A stretch of DNA of 64,000 bases, from assembly GCF_035083965.1 (NCBI RefSeq), contig NC_089722.1, positions 38,611,958 through 38,675,957 of the forward strand, given 5' to 3'. The stretch's first letter is position 1. Every line of letters begins with the position of its first letter. Shown piece by piece: positions 52,784 to 64,000 of the stretch. The DNA comes from Branchiostoma lanceolatum (lineage: Eukaryota; Chordata; Leptocardii; Amphioxiformes; Branchiostomatidae). Position numbers and translations under genes: made by a program. The notes beneath the pieces are model-generated. The model was given only the letters and a program-made list of their open reading frames with translations. It made no database searches and had not been told where the DNA came from.

Positions 52784-52925
52784 AGTAAGTAGAGTGACCA
52801 AATAGGTGTAAAATGCCTTTCCAAATGGCACAAAATTGAAGTCTGCTACGGATTCGAACCCAGAACCATTAGATTCTGGTCTACAACCCTCAACCACAAC
52901 CTTGCTACCTGCCCATGAACTTTGT
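52784..52925 (-). repeat. tRNA-derived SINE (family S2) directly upstream of gene F
   Basis: The minus strand gives GGTAGCAAGGTTGTGGTTGAG (head), GGTTCTGGGTTCGAATCCGT (B box) and a TTTTGTGCCATTTGGAAAGGC tail. It ends ~55 bp before gene F's ATG, so F's transcription start must lie in or very near it, or beyond it with a spliced 5' UTR. Confidence 0.7.
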
Positions 52926-52979
52926 CCCTTAGATGACCTGGGTGTCCGTACTTGGCAGCAGAGTTATTTTCACCACAAA

Positions 52980-55900
52980 ATGGCGCCTCGCGTGCTACAC
53001 GTGTCCGGAACCAACCGCCAAGTCGGGGTCCAGGTCGGCAAGGCGACGAAGAGACAGATCCAAGACGCCATGAGCTCCTACGAACCATTCAAGGAGATCA
53101 TTTCCTCCTTAGAGACCAGCGAGGGGAGGCGGGTGTACGAAGGTTCGAGTGATTTGTTCTGGTGATTTAAAGACCTTGGTCCACAAGAAAGATACACATT
53201 CTTACGTGTATAGGCATTAATCTGGACCCTACGTTGCCCTAAAACTGTTCACTTTGTATTATTATAGGGGAAGGGTTCTCTACAATTAGAACAAAGGGGC
53301 TACATTGTTTAGCAAATAGAATGACGTTGTCCCGGTAGCCTCCGTTAAGCCCGTGTAAGGCGTGTTACACAACATGAAAATACTTCGGCCGACGGACTCT
53401 ATGAGCTCTAAGTAACATTTTTGACTGTAGTGCGCACGGTGTTCTCTCGATTTTGAAAGAAGGGCCGTGTTAACACTTCATCGAGTCCCGAAAAATTTGA
53501 TACGGTAGATTTTTTTTCAGGCGAATACTAAATTTGGCGACCTCTTCTGTCTATCAACAAATACGACCTATGCTTGCCCGTGTAACAGGAGCTTTATGAC
53601 TTTATACAGTTGGCGATCGTACAAACGCTTCAAATGAATGATCATGAGTTAGCGGAGTACTTGGTGACTCCTTCAAGTATAAATAAGAAGCTATTTATTT
53701 TCTTTTAAGTCAAGTCGTGTCTTACTTATGGCCTCCATATGGTAGAAAGCAGGGTCATTGACTTCGCCAGGGCTGTACACAACGTGAGGACTTTGACCCG
53801 TTAACGGATGGCAAAGAAAATGTGTCGAAAACACGTTACTATATGTAGTACTATATGTAACCCACCGCACACAACATTTTCTCCTTACCGCGAAATTAAA
53901 TCACCGCGAACACAAATGCAGTAACAGAGTCAATGTTCGCGGTGATTTAATTTCGCGGTAAGGAGAAAATGTTGTGTCCGGTGGGTTTGAGTTCACGATA
54001 GCGCTATAGTCACACACTGTCACAGTAATGGAGACATGGGCATCCTTATTGTATACGGACAGCCAGTCAGAAACCACCTACTAGTGACTCGGTAAGGGTG
54101 CTACAGACTAACAGAACGGTCGGTAAGGGTGATACAGACTAACAGAACGGTCGATAAGGGTGCTACAGACTAACAGAACGGTCGGTAAGGGTGCTACAGA
54201 CTAACAGAACGGTCGGTAAGGGTGCTAGAGACTAACAGAACGGTCGGTAAGGGTGCTAGAGACTAACAGAACGGTAGGTAAGGGTGCTAAAGACTAACAG
54301 AACGGAAACCCTCATCTTCAGCTGTGTGACCAACCTTCGCCCAATACCGGGACGGGAGGCGATATCAACTTCCGACGGCATTTGATCTATTGCTGACGTC
54401 ACACGCGCAGATAGTCACGTGTTCACAGCGATTGCGTAAGACAGCTGAAGAAGACTTAGTGAGTCGGCGAAAATTCCGATGAGTCCATTTTTGGAGTTGG
54501 AGGACTTTTTATCACTTCATAAATGAATAAAAAATTGTTTTTTTTTTACACAAGCAAGAGATTATTACAAAAGTGTTTATACGTTTGGGACCGCATAGTG
54601 ATGTCATCTCCTGTGATTGTACATATGTAAATAATTTGCGTTTGGGATTGCATCTCATTGATATGTATAAGCAACAACACCTGTGCTGCATTGCTATGTG
54701 AACCAGTCAGAATTGCCTTGAAGAAGGTGACAGATGATCACCGAAACGTCGGTGGAATAAATCCCTTGGTTGTGTAAAAAGAATTTTTTATTCAGTGACT
54801 TACCAACCTGATGAAACTATTCACGGATGTTTATCACTTCATAAGTTGTAATGAGGATCACTTCCAACGGCAAAGACAGCTCTTGGTCATCTTCACTACC
54901 CACCAAAGATACTCCTCTCTCTACTATTCTATAATGTCAAGTTTGAATTAACTCCCTGTTGATTTTCCGCAAAGGTTTCTTAAAGGCGGCGAAGACTGCG
55001 TACCCCAACTATGTGGAGGAGTTGGAGGGGATGGCAGAGGGAGCCGAGGTGCCGTTCGAACACCTGTTCATCGTCAACTTCGAGTTCGAACGTGAACTCC
55101 TGACCATGAAGAAACAAGATGAAGAGGAAGGATTGAAAGGTTTTTGGTTCAATTAGTATTAAATTCATTCCTAGCTGTTTTGGTATATATTTGGAGCAAT
55201 TCTGTGCACAGATCTGTATGAAAAAAGTCATTTTTGATTACCGATCTATGTATGCACTATTCTCTAACCCATGTCTCTACTCGGTATGTCTTAATTACTA
55301 CATCTTATAAAATATCATGAAACCATGTGTCTTTGACCTTAAATTAGTTGACTTGACTTATGTCGGGTGCCATTCTCCATCTGTCATCCGAACCACCATG
55401 GCCCCCCAGAAATTCCTGTCCTGCATAGCTTCCCCATGCCATCAGCTTGTATACTAGTGTCTCTTTTCAGCACATCTAAGTATGTTAGGGGTGGTCTTCC
55501 TTGCCTTCTTATCCCATGTGTTGGAGACCATAGCACTGGATACGATTTCCTTGTTGTCTTTGACCACTTTTGTCAAATTGCTTTATTCTAAACATTTAAG
55601 GTCGTGTTCGCGCATTTAAGGTAATATTTCGTATATTGGTTCATGTAGTTGCATCCAAAGATACATCATATGCAACGCGGCCGATATTATTCTTATCAGG
55701 CTATAGAACCTATGCGCAGTATGTTCTGCCAATGTGTGACGTCATCAACGGGTCAAAGGTGACTGGCAGGCTGTATCGACTCCCGTCTCTGATGAGAAAC
55801 CGTTTGTTTCCCGTTGATGCAGGTTGCACCACGGTGTTCCTGAACTACCGTGACGGCCCGAGAGTGCTGGCCCACAACGAGGACGGTCCGGCCGGCGAGC

Positions 55901-57521
55901 AGGGCTGCATCGTGGCGGCGCACATCGAACCTTACCGGCTACCCGGAGGGAAGATTCTACCCGAGGAGAACTTCGTGTCTTACTGTTACACATGCCTCCT
56001 GCCGGGTGTAGCGTACTCCTTCAACTCTCGCGGCTTGTGTATCACGTGTAACACGCTAGTGTCAAAGGACGCGGAGGAAAATAAAATCGGTAAGTATCAA
56101 TAAAAATTCGATGTACTTACTATCAGATACATGCATATGTTTTTGCAAAGACCATTGTTTCAAAAGCTAACTTAAAGGGAAAGTCTCTATTGCTAGGTAT
56201 AACCATTTGAAGACTTTGAAATATCAAGGCTTCAGAAATGGCCTCATCTTTTCACTAAGAGTATGTTCATATAAAGATACTGGCCTTGTCTTAATGCTTT
56301 GCGAAAGTCTTTACAACCATGCAAAACAGATAGTGCTAGCAGGGAATAACTATCTGAAGACAGCTATAAAAGTTTTCCAAAACCTGTAATAGCGTAAGTA
56401 CCAACCAGTGTAAAGCGGCCATCTTTGCGATGACAATTGAGGCCACTTTTTTGTCGGTTTCCTGGATGTTTCGAATTGACCTTCGTTGTCTCTATACTGG
56501 TTCCTTTTTTCTTGAGGCTGTAAAAGATGGGGCACTGCATGCACAAAACCAGTGTACCTAACGAAAGACCCCATCTTCTATAATAACGAGTCCCAGCTAA
56601 GACGGGTTGTACTACAACTAACTACTTGAAAAGGCATCATGCTTTACCTAAACAATTGAGAATGACTGCTCTATCTTTACCCTTACGCCAAAAATAGTTA
56701 CTCAAGCAACTGAATAAGATTTTGAAACAGTCAGGCGTTTCAGACAGCATCCGTTGTCTTTCGTCAGCTAGTGACTAACGGTAAGGATTGGAAAACCAGA
56801 TTTATACTAAAACTCTGAATAGATATGTTAATGAGGTTAATACAATGTAGGGTGTCTTGACGTAGTCTTCACAAGAAGGTTAATTCAAGACAAGGTTTAT
56901 GCCAGTAGTTCAATTAGCGACTGTTGTTTTAGTACAACAGTAACTAAATGTTGTTCGTCCGGGGGTGAGGGGTGCTGGGCAATGCATTATCCCAAGTGCC
57001 TGAAAGTTCAACGCGTAGACCCCCTTTCCAGTTGAGGGTGGGATTGTGCATCCTCTCATATATTGCTTGTCTAACTCCCCGTTCGAACCAGCGGGATTCA
57101 CGATCTAGGATGTCCGTGGATTCGAGATTGAATGAAACGTCTGACTGTTTCAAAATTTTATCCAGTTACTTGAGTAACTTTTTTTGGCGTATCTCACTAC
57201 CCGGATGTCTAACCTTCATCAACACCTTTACCATTACCTTAACTAGGTGTATCGTTTGCTTGCCGAGCGGTTCTCTCCGCCACCTCTGTTGAAGAGGCGG
57301 TGGCCATGTTGAAGGGTGACGGTGTCGGCATGGCCATTGGGTACTCCTTCAACATGGTCAGCACCAGGGACAGCACCAGGAGGATGTATTCTGTGGAGAC
57401 CGCCGCGGCAGTGGGGCAGGCGACCACTCTGGTGTCCGTGCACGCTGTGGAGCCAGTGGACGGGAGTACAGAGGGCCATTTCTACCATTACAATCTGTAA
57501 GCTCACTTATTTTCACAGCCA

Positions 57522-57552
<31 letters not shown>

Positions 57553-59343
57553 TAAATCAAATTTACTTGGGGTTCCAAACATATAAACCGATCATCGTTA
57601 CAATGGTACAGTGAGAAATAAAGTGACGTTTGTCTTCTAGTTCTCCCCTCCTCCCTTCTTCCCTCACTCTTCCTTCCTTCTTTCGTGTCATCTCTTCCCT
57701 CTCTCTAGCTACCTAGCTTATGGTAGAGGAATATAGTCTCTACCAGACTAACTGCGCGCAGGCTATAGGGAGAATATTTGCCAGGGAAGTGGCCATCATT
57801 GGGTTTCATTTGCAGGCGCAGATGTTAACTTTACCGTGGACTGACTTTCTTAGCAAATTGCCAAATTTTACGATCCCTTTTCCCCGTAGAAAGGCTTTGT
57901 GGAGGCTAAAAGAATAGATAAAGTTGTTTATTGTGAGTGATATGAAGAGATAGTTTTGTTTTTTAAATTAGCACTTCATATTGGCACCGTTTGGTCACAA
58001 AACTTTCTCAGAGAGGCATACCATTTGGTTAGTTTCGTTACACCACGTTCTTACCTGATGGCATAATTTGTTTATCTTCCGCAGGTATGAACACCTTTCC
58101 GTCCCCGAGTGGCCGCTGAGCCCCAGTTCCCACCACAGGAAGGCTCGCGCGTCGGAACTGGTCGCACCTCGGACAAAGGAGGACGTTCTCGCTGTCCTAG
58201 GTAAAGACCCCGATGACCAAACATTGGTTATCATGATCATTGGTCATTGGGAGCATTGGCCATTCAGATTTAGGGTCATTGAGGTCGGAGACTTTTAGTC
58301 CTTATGCTTTCATGTAGATCATCATCAGATACGATAGGGACCTTGTCATTTGATATCTTTTAGAATATTTTTCTAGTTTTATGTATCAATGAAAACACCA
58401 AACGTTCAGACCCCGTCCTTTTCATCAGGTGACACCGAAGATCCCGAGTACCCGATTTACCGATCTGGTACAGGGAGGGACAAGGGATACACACTCAACA
58501 CAGGTTACTTATTCATCTGATTGTGCATTTCTATATGTATACGTAATGAAATTAAATTTAATTTAAGACAAGTGATGTGCAGGCCATATACATGTACACC
58601 TGACCAATCCTTTCCGTATATTCAATGTAACCTACATTGACTAGTAAATATATATATACTACTTGTAGTTCATGCTTGTAGAGAGCCTAGGAAGCATGTC
58701 AATGGTGAAGTAGATTCTACATTTGATCCGAAAATGGAAGTATGAAGGAATCTACTGTGTTTTGGTCAACGATTCATCAACGCATGGTTTATACTTGTTC
58801 TTTTCTAGTATTAACTGTACGAGGCTGAGTCAGAAAGAAATGTCACTAGTATCATAGCAGTTTCATTTTTGTGTGAAATGAGTTGACATTTGACACAAAT
58901 GTAAAGGCACATATCTTCCTGAGAGTGAAGTATCTCGATTCGTTCAGATTTTTATTATACACGACAGTAGAGATGAGGCAGCCTGGATCAATTTTATGCA
59001 AATCTATTCATGAGATGCAAATTCATGCCAACCCACTCTCATATATAGTCTCATTTTGCACTACAAATTTTTTAGAGTAGATTAGTTACCTAGAATCCTT
59101 ATTAATAGAAGTAGTCATTCGTTGTACTGTTGACTTGCCTTGTACCACAGAAGAAAATACTTAGTACGCTTAAAGTATTTTGTTATAATATCAAACAGTT
59201 GTTGTACAGTAAAGTTATTATTCATATCTTTTACTTCTGCAGCGGTGTTCGATCTACAGAAGGGTGTCATGGAGGTTCACACTGGTAACCCTACGGCCGA
59301 CAAGAAGCTCGAGCCGGCACTTCAGTTCATCTTACCCGCTTAA
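52980..59343 (+). CDS. Peptidase C45 / acyltransferase-like Ntn hydrolase, copy F (7 exons)
   Basis: Predicted 378-residue paralogue of gene E with the same exon sizes and phases. Exons are 52980-53142, 54975-55139, 55823-56089, 57247-57496, 58085-58200, 58429-58503 and 59243-59343 (TAA). Exon 1 gives RQVGVQVGKATKRQIQDAM and exon 2 gives FLKAAKTAYPNYVEELEGMA. The self-cleavage pair is Gly110-Cys111 (GCTTVFLN), and the conserved Asp is probably D130 in LAHNEDG. Exon 4 gives GMAIGYSFNMVSTRDSTRRM and exon 7 gives FDLQKGVMEVHTGNP. The donors of exons 1 and 2 (GTTCGA, GTTTTT) are weak, but E's splice positions confirm them. A tRNA-derived SINE lies just upstream of the start, and a possible poly(A) signal is at 59711. 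The likely reaction is N-acyl amine or beta-alanyl conjugate hydrolysis; this is inferred from family. Confidence 0.9.
53861..53985. repeat. Inverted repeat with ~52-bp arms in intron 1 of gene F
   Basis: CCCACCGCACACAACATTTTC...CACCGCGAACA (53861-53912) pairs with TGTTCGCGGTG...GGTGGG (53934-53985) with one or two mismatches around a 21-nt loop. The motif TTCGCGGTGATTTAATTTCG is MITE-like. Confidence 0.85.
54089..54306. repeat. 31-bp minisatellite in intron 1 of gene F
   Basis: About seven units of GGTAAGGGTGCTACAGACTA plus ACAGAACGGTC, with single-base variants between copies. Each unit carries a GGTAAGG, which looks like a splice donor. Confidence 0.9.
54690..54780 (+). repeat. Dispersed tail repeat (CCGAAACGTCGG type) in intron 1 of gene F
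   Basis: TGTGAACCAGTCAGAATTGC, GAAGAAGGTGACAGATGATC and ACCGAAACGTCGGTGGAATA match 19905-19995. Confidence 0.5.
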
Positions 59344-59710
59344 AGACGAGCGGTCGGGCGGACATGCCTTCGTCCAATTATCTCCGATTTACGCAAGGCA
59401 ACAGTTACTCAAACAACTGGGGAAAGTTTGGAACTTTTATTGAGTTGCTTGAGTAACTGTATCCTTGTGTATTTTATCACCTGGATGTATCATGCATGTC
59501 GTGTGTATCTGAAGGAAGCCAGTTTGCAATATCATGCAAGGCTTTAAGTATTTGATTTTATTAAATTGCAAGAGGCAATACTTGTCGACATCCCAGGCAG
59601 CAATAGCTGATATCGGACGTCTAATATATAGCAAATACAAAATGAATACAATGTTGTAATATTACGCATATATACAAACACACATTCCTAACGTACATAA
59701 TGATAATAAT

Positions 59711-59716
59711 AATAAA
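59711..59716 (+). terminator. Possible poly(A) signal of gene F
   Basis: AATAAA lies about 370 bp after the gene F stop, in AT-rich sequence. Confidence 0.4.
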
Positions 59717-60315
59717 ATGCCAAAGAGGTTTAAGAGGTCAGAGGTCTGTGACTTACAGTTTATTATATTATAGAGGAGTTAAGATTTGAAGCAGTTTGGC
59801 GTGGTAAATTGACTGGGGTGGTTTAACTTGAAGGACCATTGAAACGCTTAGAGGAGGAAGTGTATGTTTTGACTGCCTTAAAAAGTTTTTGTTTGTGAGG
59901 TTGTCATAGCCTGGTAACCCCTGCTTGAAGTATGATAATCATCGTTATCATAGTGGCGGCAAGGGGATGGCTATTGCAATTTTACGATACCTTCCGGCTT
60001 CAATGTTCAATTTATGGCTTTAAGGCTTAGGGTTAACAGGATCAGGAGGTTTTATTTACAAGTTTATCAACGAACGTCCTGTCAATAGTTTTAAAAAAAT
60101 ATTGACAGGAAAGTTCTGTCACCAGCCTTGGCCAATAACTTAACTTGGCCATCGGTGCTTTGACACACTATGTGGAGTATCAGTTATTATCGTTCACCCT
60201 TTGACCTTTAACCCCTCACCCAGGCTGAGTGGGCTGCGTCTCGGAGAGGTGGGAGTTTTGAAGCGATCGCTAAAAAAATTAATTCATAAAGTGCAGGCTG
60301 TGCAAAGATCAAGAT

Positions 60316-60339
60316 ATGGCAGAAAAGGAGCTAACTGAG
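60316..60339 (+). CDS. Possible first coding exon (MAEKELTE) of a gene leaving the window
   Basis: ATG at 60316 gives eight codons, MAEKELTE, ending exactly at a consensus donor GAG|GTAAGA. A GC-richer segment (GGGCTGCGTCTCGGAGAGGTG) lies ~75 bp upstream. No downstream exon was recognised. It is a suggestion only. Confidence 0.25.
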
Positions 60340-60844
60340 GTAAGATGATGTTGAAGAAATTGTTTTGCGAAGTACTCTCCTCTCGCTATATTATTTATTA
60401 AAGCAAGGAACGAAACCGTGTGTATGTGGGGGGGGGGGGGCGTGCATGTTCATATATTTGTTGGTACGTGTAGGTGACTTTTAGACTTGTTAAAAAGATG
60501 ACGAAAACTGCAATTACCAAATTTTTGTCTGCTTGTATTCACTGACAAAGATTATGTTAGCCTTACATAGGTTAGATTGCAATCATCTAATAATGCATTT
60601 TAGTGAATTTTCATCATCTAACGTTATTAATATGATACATTATGTCTCCTACACATTTTGATCATCATAGTGTAGTTCACTATTATACATGTAGATTTAG
60701 TTACACTACCCAGGTGTGTACGTGCACACTATTTAAAATATGTGCAAGCAAAGATCACCCCATTGTGATGACATATGTACAGAGTGACCCCAGACTGACC
60801 TGTAACAATCTAATGTACAATCACTGTGTCAACAGATTTAATCC

Positions 60845-61165
60845 TAGGTAAGGTAAAGGTAAAACGGTCGAACCTCAGGTTGAGGACAACGCATGGCGCT
60901 TTTTCGTTAGCCAGCAGTGCAATGTGGCCTTGCTACAGCTCACACATTTACACAAGCACATCGGGTCACCCCCACTCTTCTCGATAAGCGTGTTAGGTTC
61001 TTTTAGATGCATAGGTTTGATGCCTCACTAACATAGAGGCTTATTCCTGAAGCTCCCTCATACATGCAGGCTTTACGTCACCATCCGAAATGACAAATGC
61101 AATCCCTTACAACATGTCCGAGGGGGCGACCGTAGGATCGAACTGACCATCTTACAGATCCACAA
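60845..61165 (-). repeat. tRNA-derived SINE (family S1)
   Basis: It matches 63676-63962 in the opposite sense. Landmarks are CTCGGACATGTTGTAAGGG (seen as CCCTTACAACATGTCCGAGG), CATTTCGGATGGTGACG-type and TTATCGAGAAGAGTGGGGG-type segments. Confidence 0.7.
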
Positions 61166-63675
61166 AATTTGACCCAGATGGCTAAGCAGTGCACTTGCAC
61201 TCTTTGAAGAAAATATAACTTTTGTCTTAGGAGATTTGTGTTGAAATGGTGGAATTGTTGTTTAAACTTTAAGGGTTGTTGAAAGTTAAGTTTATGGGTT
61301 TGAATCCCCTGTTGCATTTGCACCTAACATCAATATCCTCACTTGCTTCTGATGAAAATGACTACCTAGCTTCAGTTAGGGAAGTCTTCTTGGATAGGAT
61401 GTAAAGCCAAAGGTCCTGTACATGTGTTTGAGGACAGCCATACCTCAAGCATGTTAGAGAACACACCGCACTTATCGAAAAGAGTTGGGGTCTATCCCGG
61501 TGTGAGTAGATAAGATAGTCCGGTCTTACACAGTATGTACAAAACTGCTATGTTATGCTTTGATGGGGCTTAACCATTGTGCGAAACAAATTGAGTCCGA
61601 CAGGCAAATGTTCAAAGGTCAAACCAAGCCCTAGGCCTGTGGTGAACTTAGGACCGACAGATTGCTACCTGACCGCTTATCCAAACATGGGGTTGATAAC
61701 GAGATCAATCCTGTACTATAGCCTAAAACCCAGCTGTGGTGGGGACCTAGTCTTAGCCTTTGGCAAAGGGAGCAGTGTTTGGGGATAAGCAAAGCTTTAA
61801 CATGACTGGATTTCAGGCTACCTGTACTATCAAACAAATATGACCTTTATGACCAAACAGCCCTGTGCTAAAAAACACTTGTAATATGTAATAAACAAAC
61901 ATGTCACTAATAATAGCCAAACAACTTATGCTGAAGTGCATATGAAATGAGCAATGTGAAGACAGTATTGATTTAACTCAAAGCGTCCAACCAGCTGCAG
62001 TTGGTGAAACTAAACATGTCACTAATAATACTAGTCAGTAAAACAACTTCACCTTACATATGAGCTATGTCAAGGCAGTATTGTTTCAAACCCCCAACCC
62101 CCCACCATACACACAAAGTATTCTTATACTAGTACTTAAATCATTACTCCGGGAAGGAGGAATACCTCCTTCTGGGAGTATTGGAAGTGCTTTGTTTGCG
62201 CCGTCGCAGCTATAACTCACGATCCCATCGTCGCACTGGTGTGTAACTTGGCATTTCGTTTGCCTGGTTCGGCGTGTAACTACTTTAATCGTCAATACAA
62301 TATCGTAATTGCACCCCTATAATTAATGGCAAGGGCCGCTGTCCTGCCATAGCGACCATGTTATAACCCGTTACGCTTGACTGCAATACTTCAGGCAGAT
62401 ACGGGGTACGAAGATTTCCTACTTGCTATGATCGTATAGTCACTGTTACATTGTAAAATAGACAACGTGCATCACCACACGCAACCTAGCTAGCGATATA
62501 CCAAGTTACGTACCAATGCGGCAACGGGAATTGTGAGTTTTCGTTGCGAACATGTGCAGAGTGAGCTCCAGTCTGTGTATTAAGTATGCCGTGTCCTGTC
62601 GCAGGTCGCATACTAGTTTGGCGCACGGGACGGACGATGCACTTTTACGCATAGTGTGAAAATGGGAAATCTCTGGACCTTCAAATTTACAACACTTGTA
62701 GTTTGTAATACGGAGGCTGTAACAATGTAAAAAGTTTACCCAGGGGATAAAAGATTGTTGAGATAAATCTCTCAAAATAGTGCGCGCGGGCCGGGGCCAG
62801 TGTCACTTCCGGGCGGTTCACCGGATCGTGACCTTTGACCTTCGTGAAATGTTACGATGATACAAATTTGCCTTTTTTTTAATTTCAAACAGGTTGATAG
62901 CTATAGATCAGACATTCCTGCAATAAATTGTGGAAAGAGAATTTACTGCATATTGGTAATTTCTGAAACATCTTAGTTGTACGGCTGAATGGTTCGTCGA
63001 TAATCTTCAAAAGAGGCCATCTATATCTAAATTTGTGACTTTTCCTGGAATTTCTAGATCCCATCTGTGCCATGCTGTTAAAACGTACTTTTAGCAGGTT
63101 GACCACTACTGTATTGAAAGATAAAGATAAATAATTAAACACTTTTTCTTTACTTGCTCTAAAACACTACTTGGACTGTGCAGAGATGCAATTTGTGTGG
63201 GTCAATACTTTTAATTCTTTAATTACCGCTTATCAAAAATGCACTTTTCACACCTGGCTCCACATACAACCCACGGTTCCGTTGCTGCACAGGTACTAAA
63301 GTATCACAAAATGATACAGGACTGAAGGTTATAATCGAGAAATAGTGCTTCATGATAAAGATAGGACATAAAATGGATCAAACCATTAAAGTCTGCGGCC
63401 ATCACTAACAATCATCCAGTATAATGGCCCATCCCTATCTACAACCAAATAAACCAGGATAGTAATTGTCTGTGATTTCACACCTGACAGCAAGATCCAT
63501 TTCATGCATTTATCTTACAATTAAAATACTTCACGGAGAATTGTGTCCTACAGACTCTTGTTATATTTATGACAATCACAGTTAGGAGCATTTAAAGTAC
63601 TCCTAACTTTGAATATCACAGACATGACAAGTTTCAAAAAGTACGCTGTATAGTTTAAGAGCTGACTTGTAGTAC
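61166..63675. other. Intergenic stretch, no supported gene
   Basis: Short open frames occur at 61579-61837, 62086-62295, 62506-62775 and 62885-63142, without recognisable motifs. A SINE-tail fragment (TTATCGAAAAGAGTTGGGGT) is near 61476. A GC-rich segment with CACTTCCGGGCGG (62785-62825) could be a promoter of a gene outside the window. A small hairpin ACTCCGGGAAGGAGG / CCTCCTTCTGGGAGT is at 62146-62180. Confidence 0.4.
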
Positions 63676-63962
63676 ATGTCCCCGTGGCGTAAGCGGTAAC
63701 GCAACCCCGCTGCATCGCCGTGGATCTTAGGGCTCGCGTTCGATCCTTGGACTCGAGCTCGGACATGTTGTAAGGGATTGCATTTGTCATTTCGGATGGT
63801 GACGTAAAGCCAGCGGCCCCATGTATGAGGGAGCTTCGGGCGTAAGCCTCAAGTGTCAAACCTCTGCACGTAAAAGAACCCAACACACTTATCGAGAAGA
63901 GTAGGGGTGACACGGTGTGCTTGGCCAAAAACGCGACCCGTAGCGAGGCTGCATTGCATTAT
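63676..63962 (+). repeat. tRNA-derived SINE (family S1)
   Basis: GTCCCCGTGGCGTAAGCGGTAA resembles an A-box head, and GGCTCGCGTTCGATCCTTGG a B box. The body includes GGGATTGCATTTGTCATTTC and CACACTTATCGAGAAGAGTA. The ORF across it is spurious. Confidence 0.75.
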
Positions 63963-64000
63963 CACTAGCTACTTGAAAAAGCATTAACCTTCACCTCAAT

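Noticed and set aside
55636-56103. A 155-codon frame taken as a complete gene
   Set aside because: Its second half is gene F exon 3, and its first half is intron 2 read through. The acceptor at 55822 matches gene E's exon boundary.
63676-63765. A true tRNA gene
   Set aside because: The head is tRNA-like but is followed by a body shared with 60845-61165, so it is a SINE.

Overview
The window is animal nuclear DNA: compact protein genes broken into many short exons with GT-AG introns, embedded in dense short repeats (MITEs, tRNA-derived SINEs, LINE ends, microsatellites). Gene families, intron density and repeat style suggest an invertebrate deuterostome, most likely a lancelet (Branchiostoma). 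That assignment is inference, not proof. I found no operons, CRISPR arrays or LTR/viral elements.

Layout. About 1.0-30.6 kb holds four paralogous GNAT-type N-acetyltransferase genes in alternating orientation: A (-, 1004-5968), B (+, 9897-14124), C (-, 17330-22603) and D (+, 24012-30616). Each has seven coding exons with the same intron phases (1,2,2,2,0,0). Joining the exons gives uninterrupted proteins of 231, 225, 231 and 225 residues. A/B and C/D are head-to-head pairs and B/C are tail-to-tail. About 32.0-59.3 kb, all on +, holds two peptidase-C45 / acyltransferase-like Ntn-hydrolase genes, E (31982-37262, 377 aa) and F (52980-59343, 378 aa). They also share seven exons and identical phases. 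They flank a cytosolic sulfotransferase gene, G (39392-45266, 296 aa).

The rest is intergenic or intronic. It includes a stretch at 45.3-52.8 kb with LINE endonuclease remnants, a GC-rich hairpin-rich block, a possible inverted-repeat-bounded element with a broken zinc-finger-like gene, and a 45-bp minisatellite. The last 4.6 kb (59.3-64 kb) holds mostly SINEs and no clear gene.

Function. GNATs transfer acetyl groups from acetyl-CoA to amines, sulfotransferases move sulfate from PAPS to hydroxyls or amines, and animal C45 enzymes (Drosophila tan is the known example) hydrolyse N-acyl amines such as beta-alanyl conjugates. A locus with 4 GNATs, 2 C45 hydrolases and 1 sulfotransferase could be a small-molecule conjugation/deconjugation neighbourhood. 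That is a hypothesis from co-location only. Exon boundaries were set by hand from splice sites, conserved phases and paralogue alignment, so most should be exact, but no transcript evidence was available.
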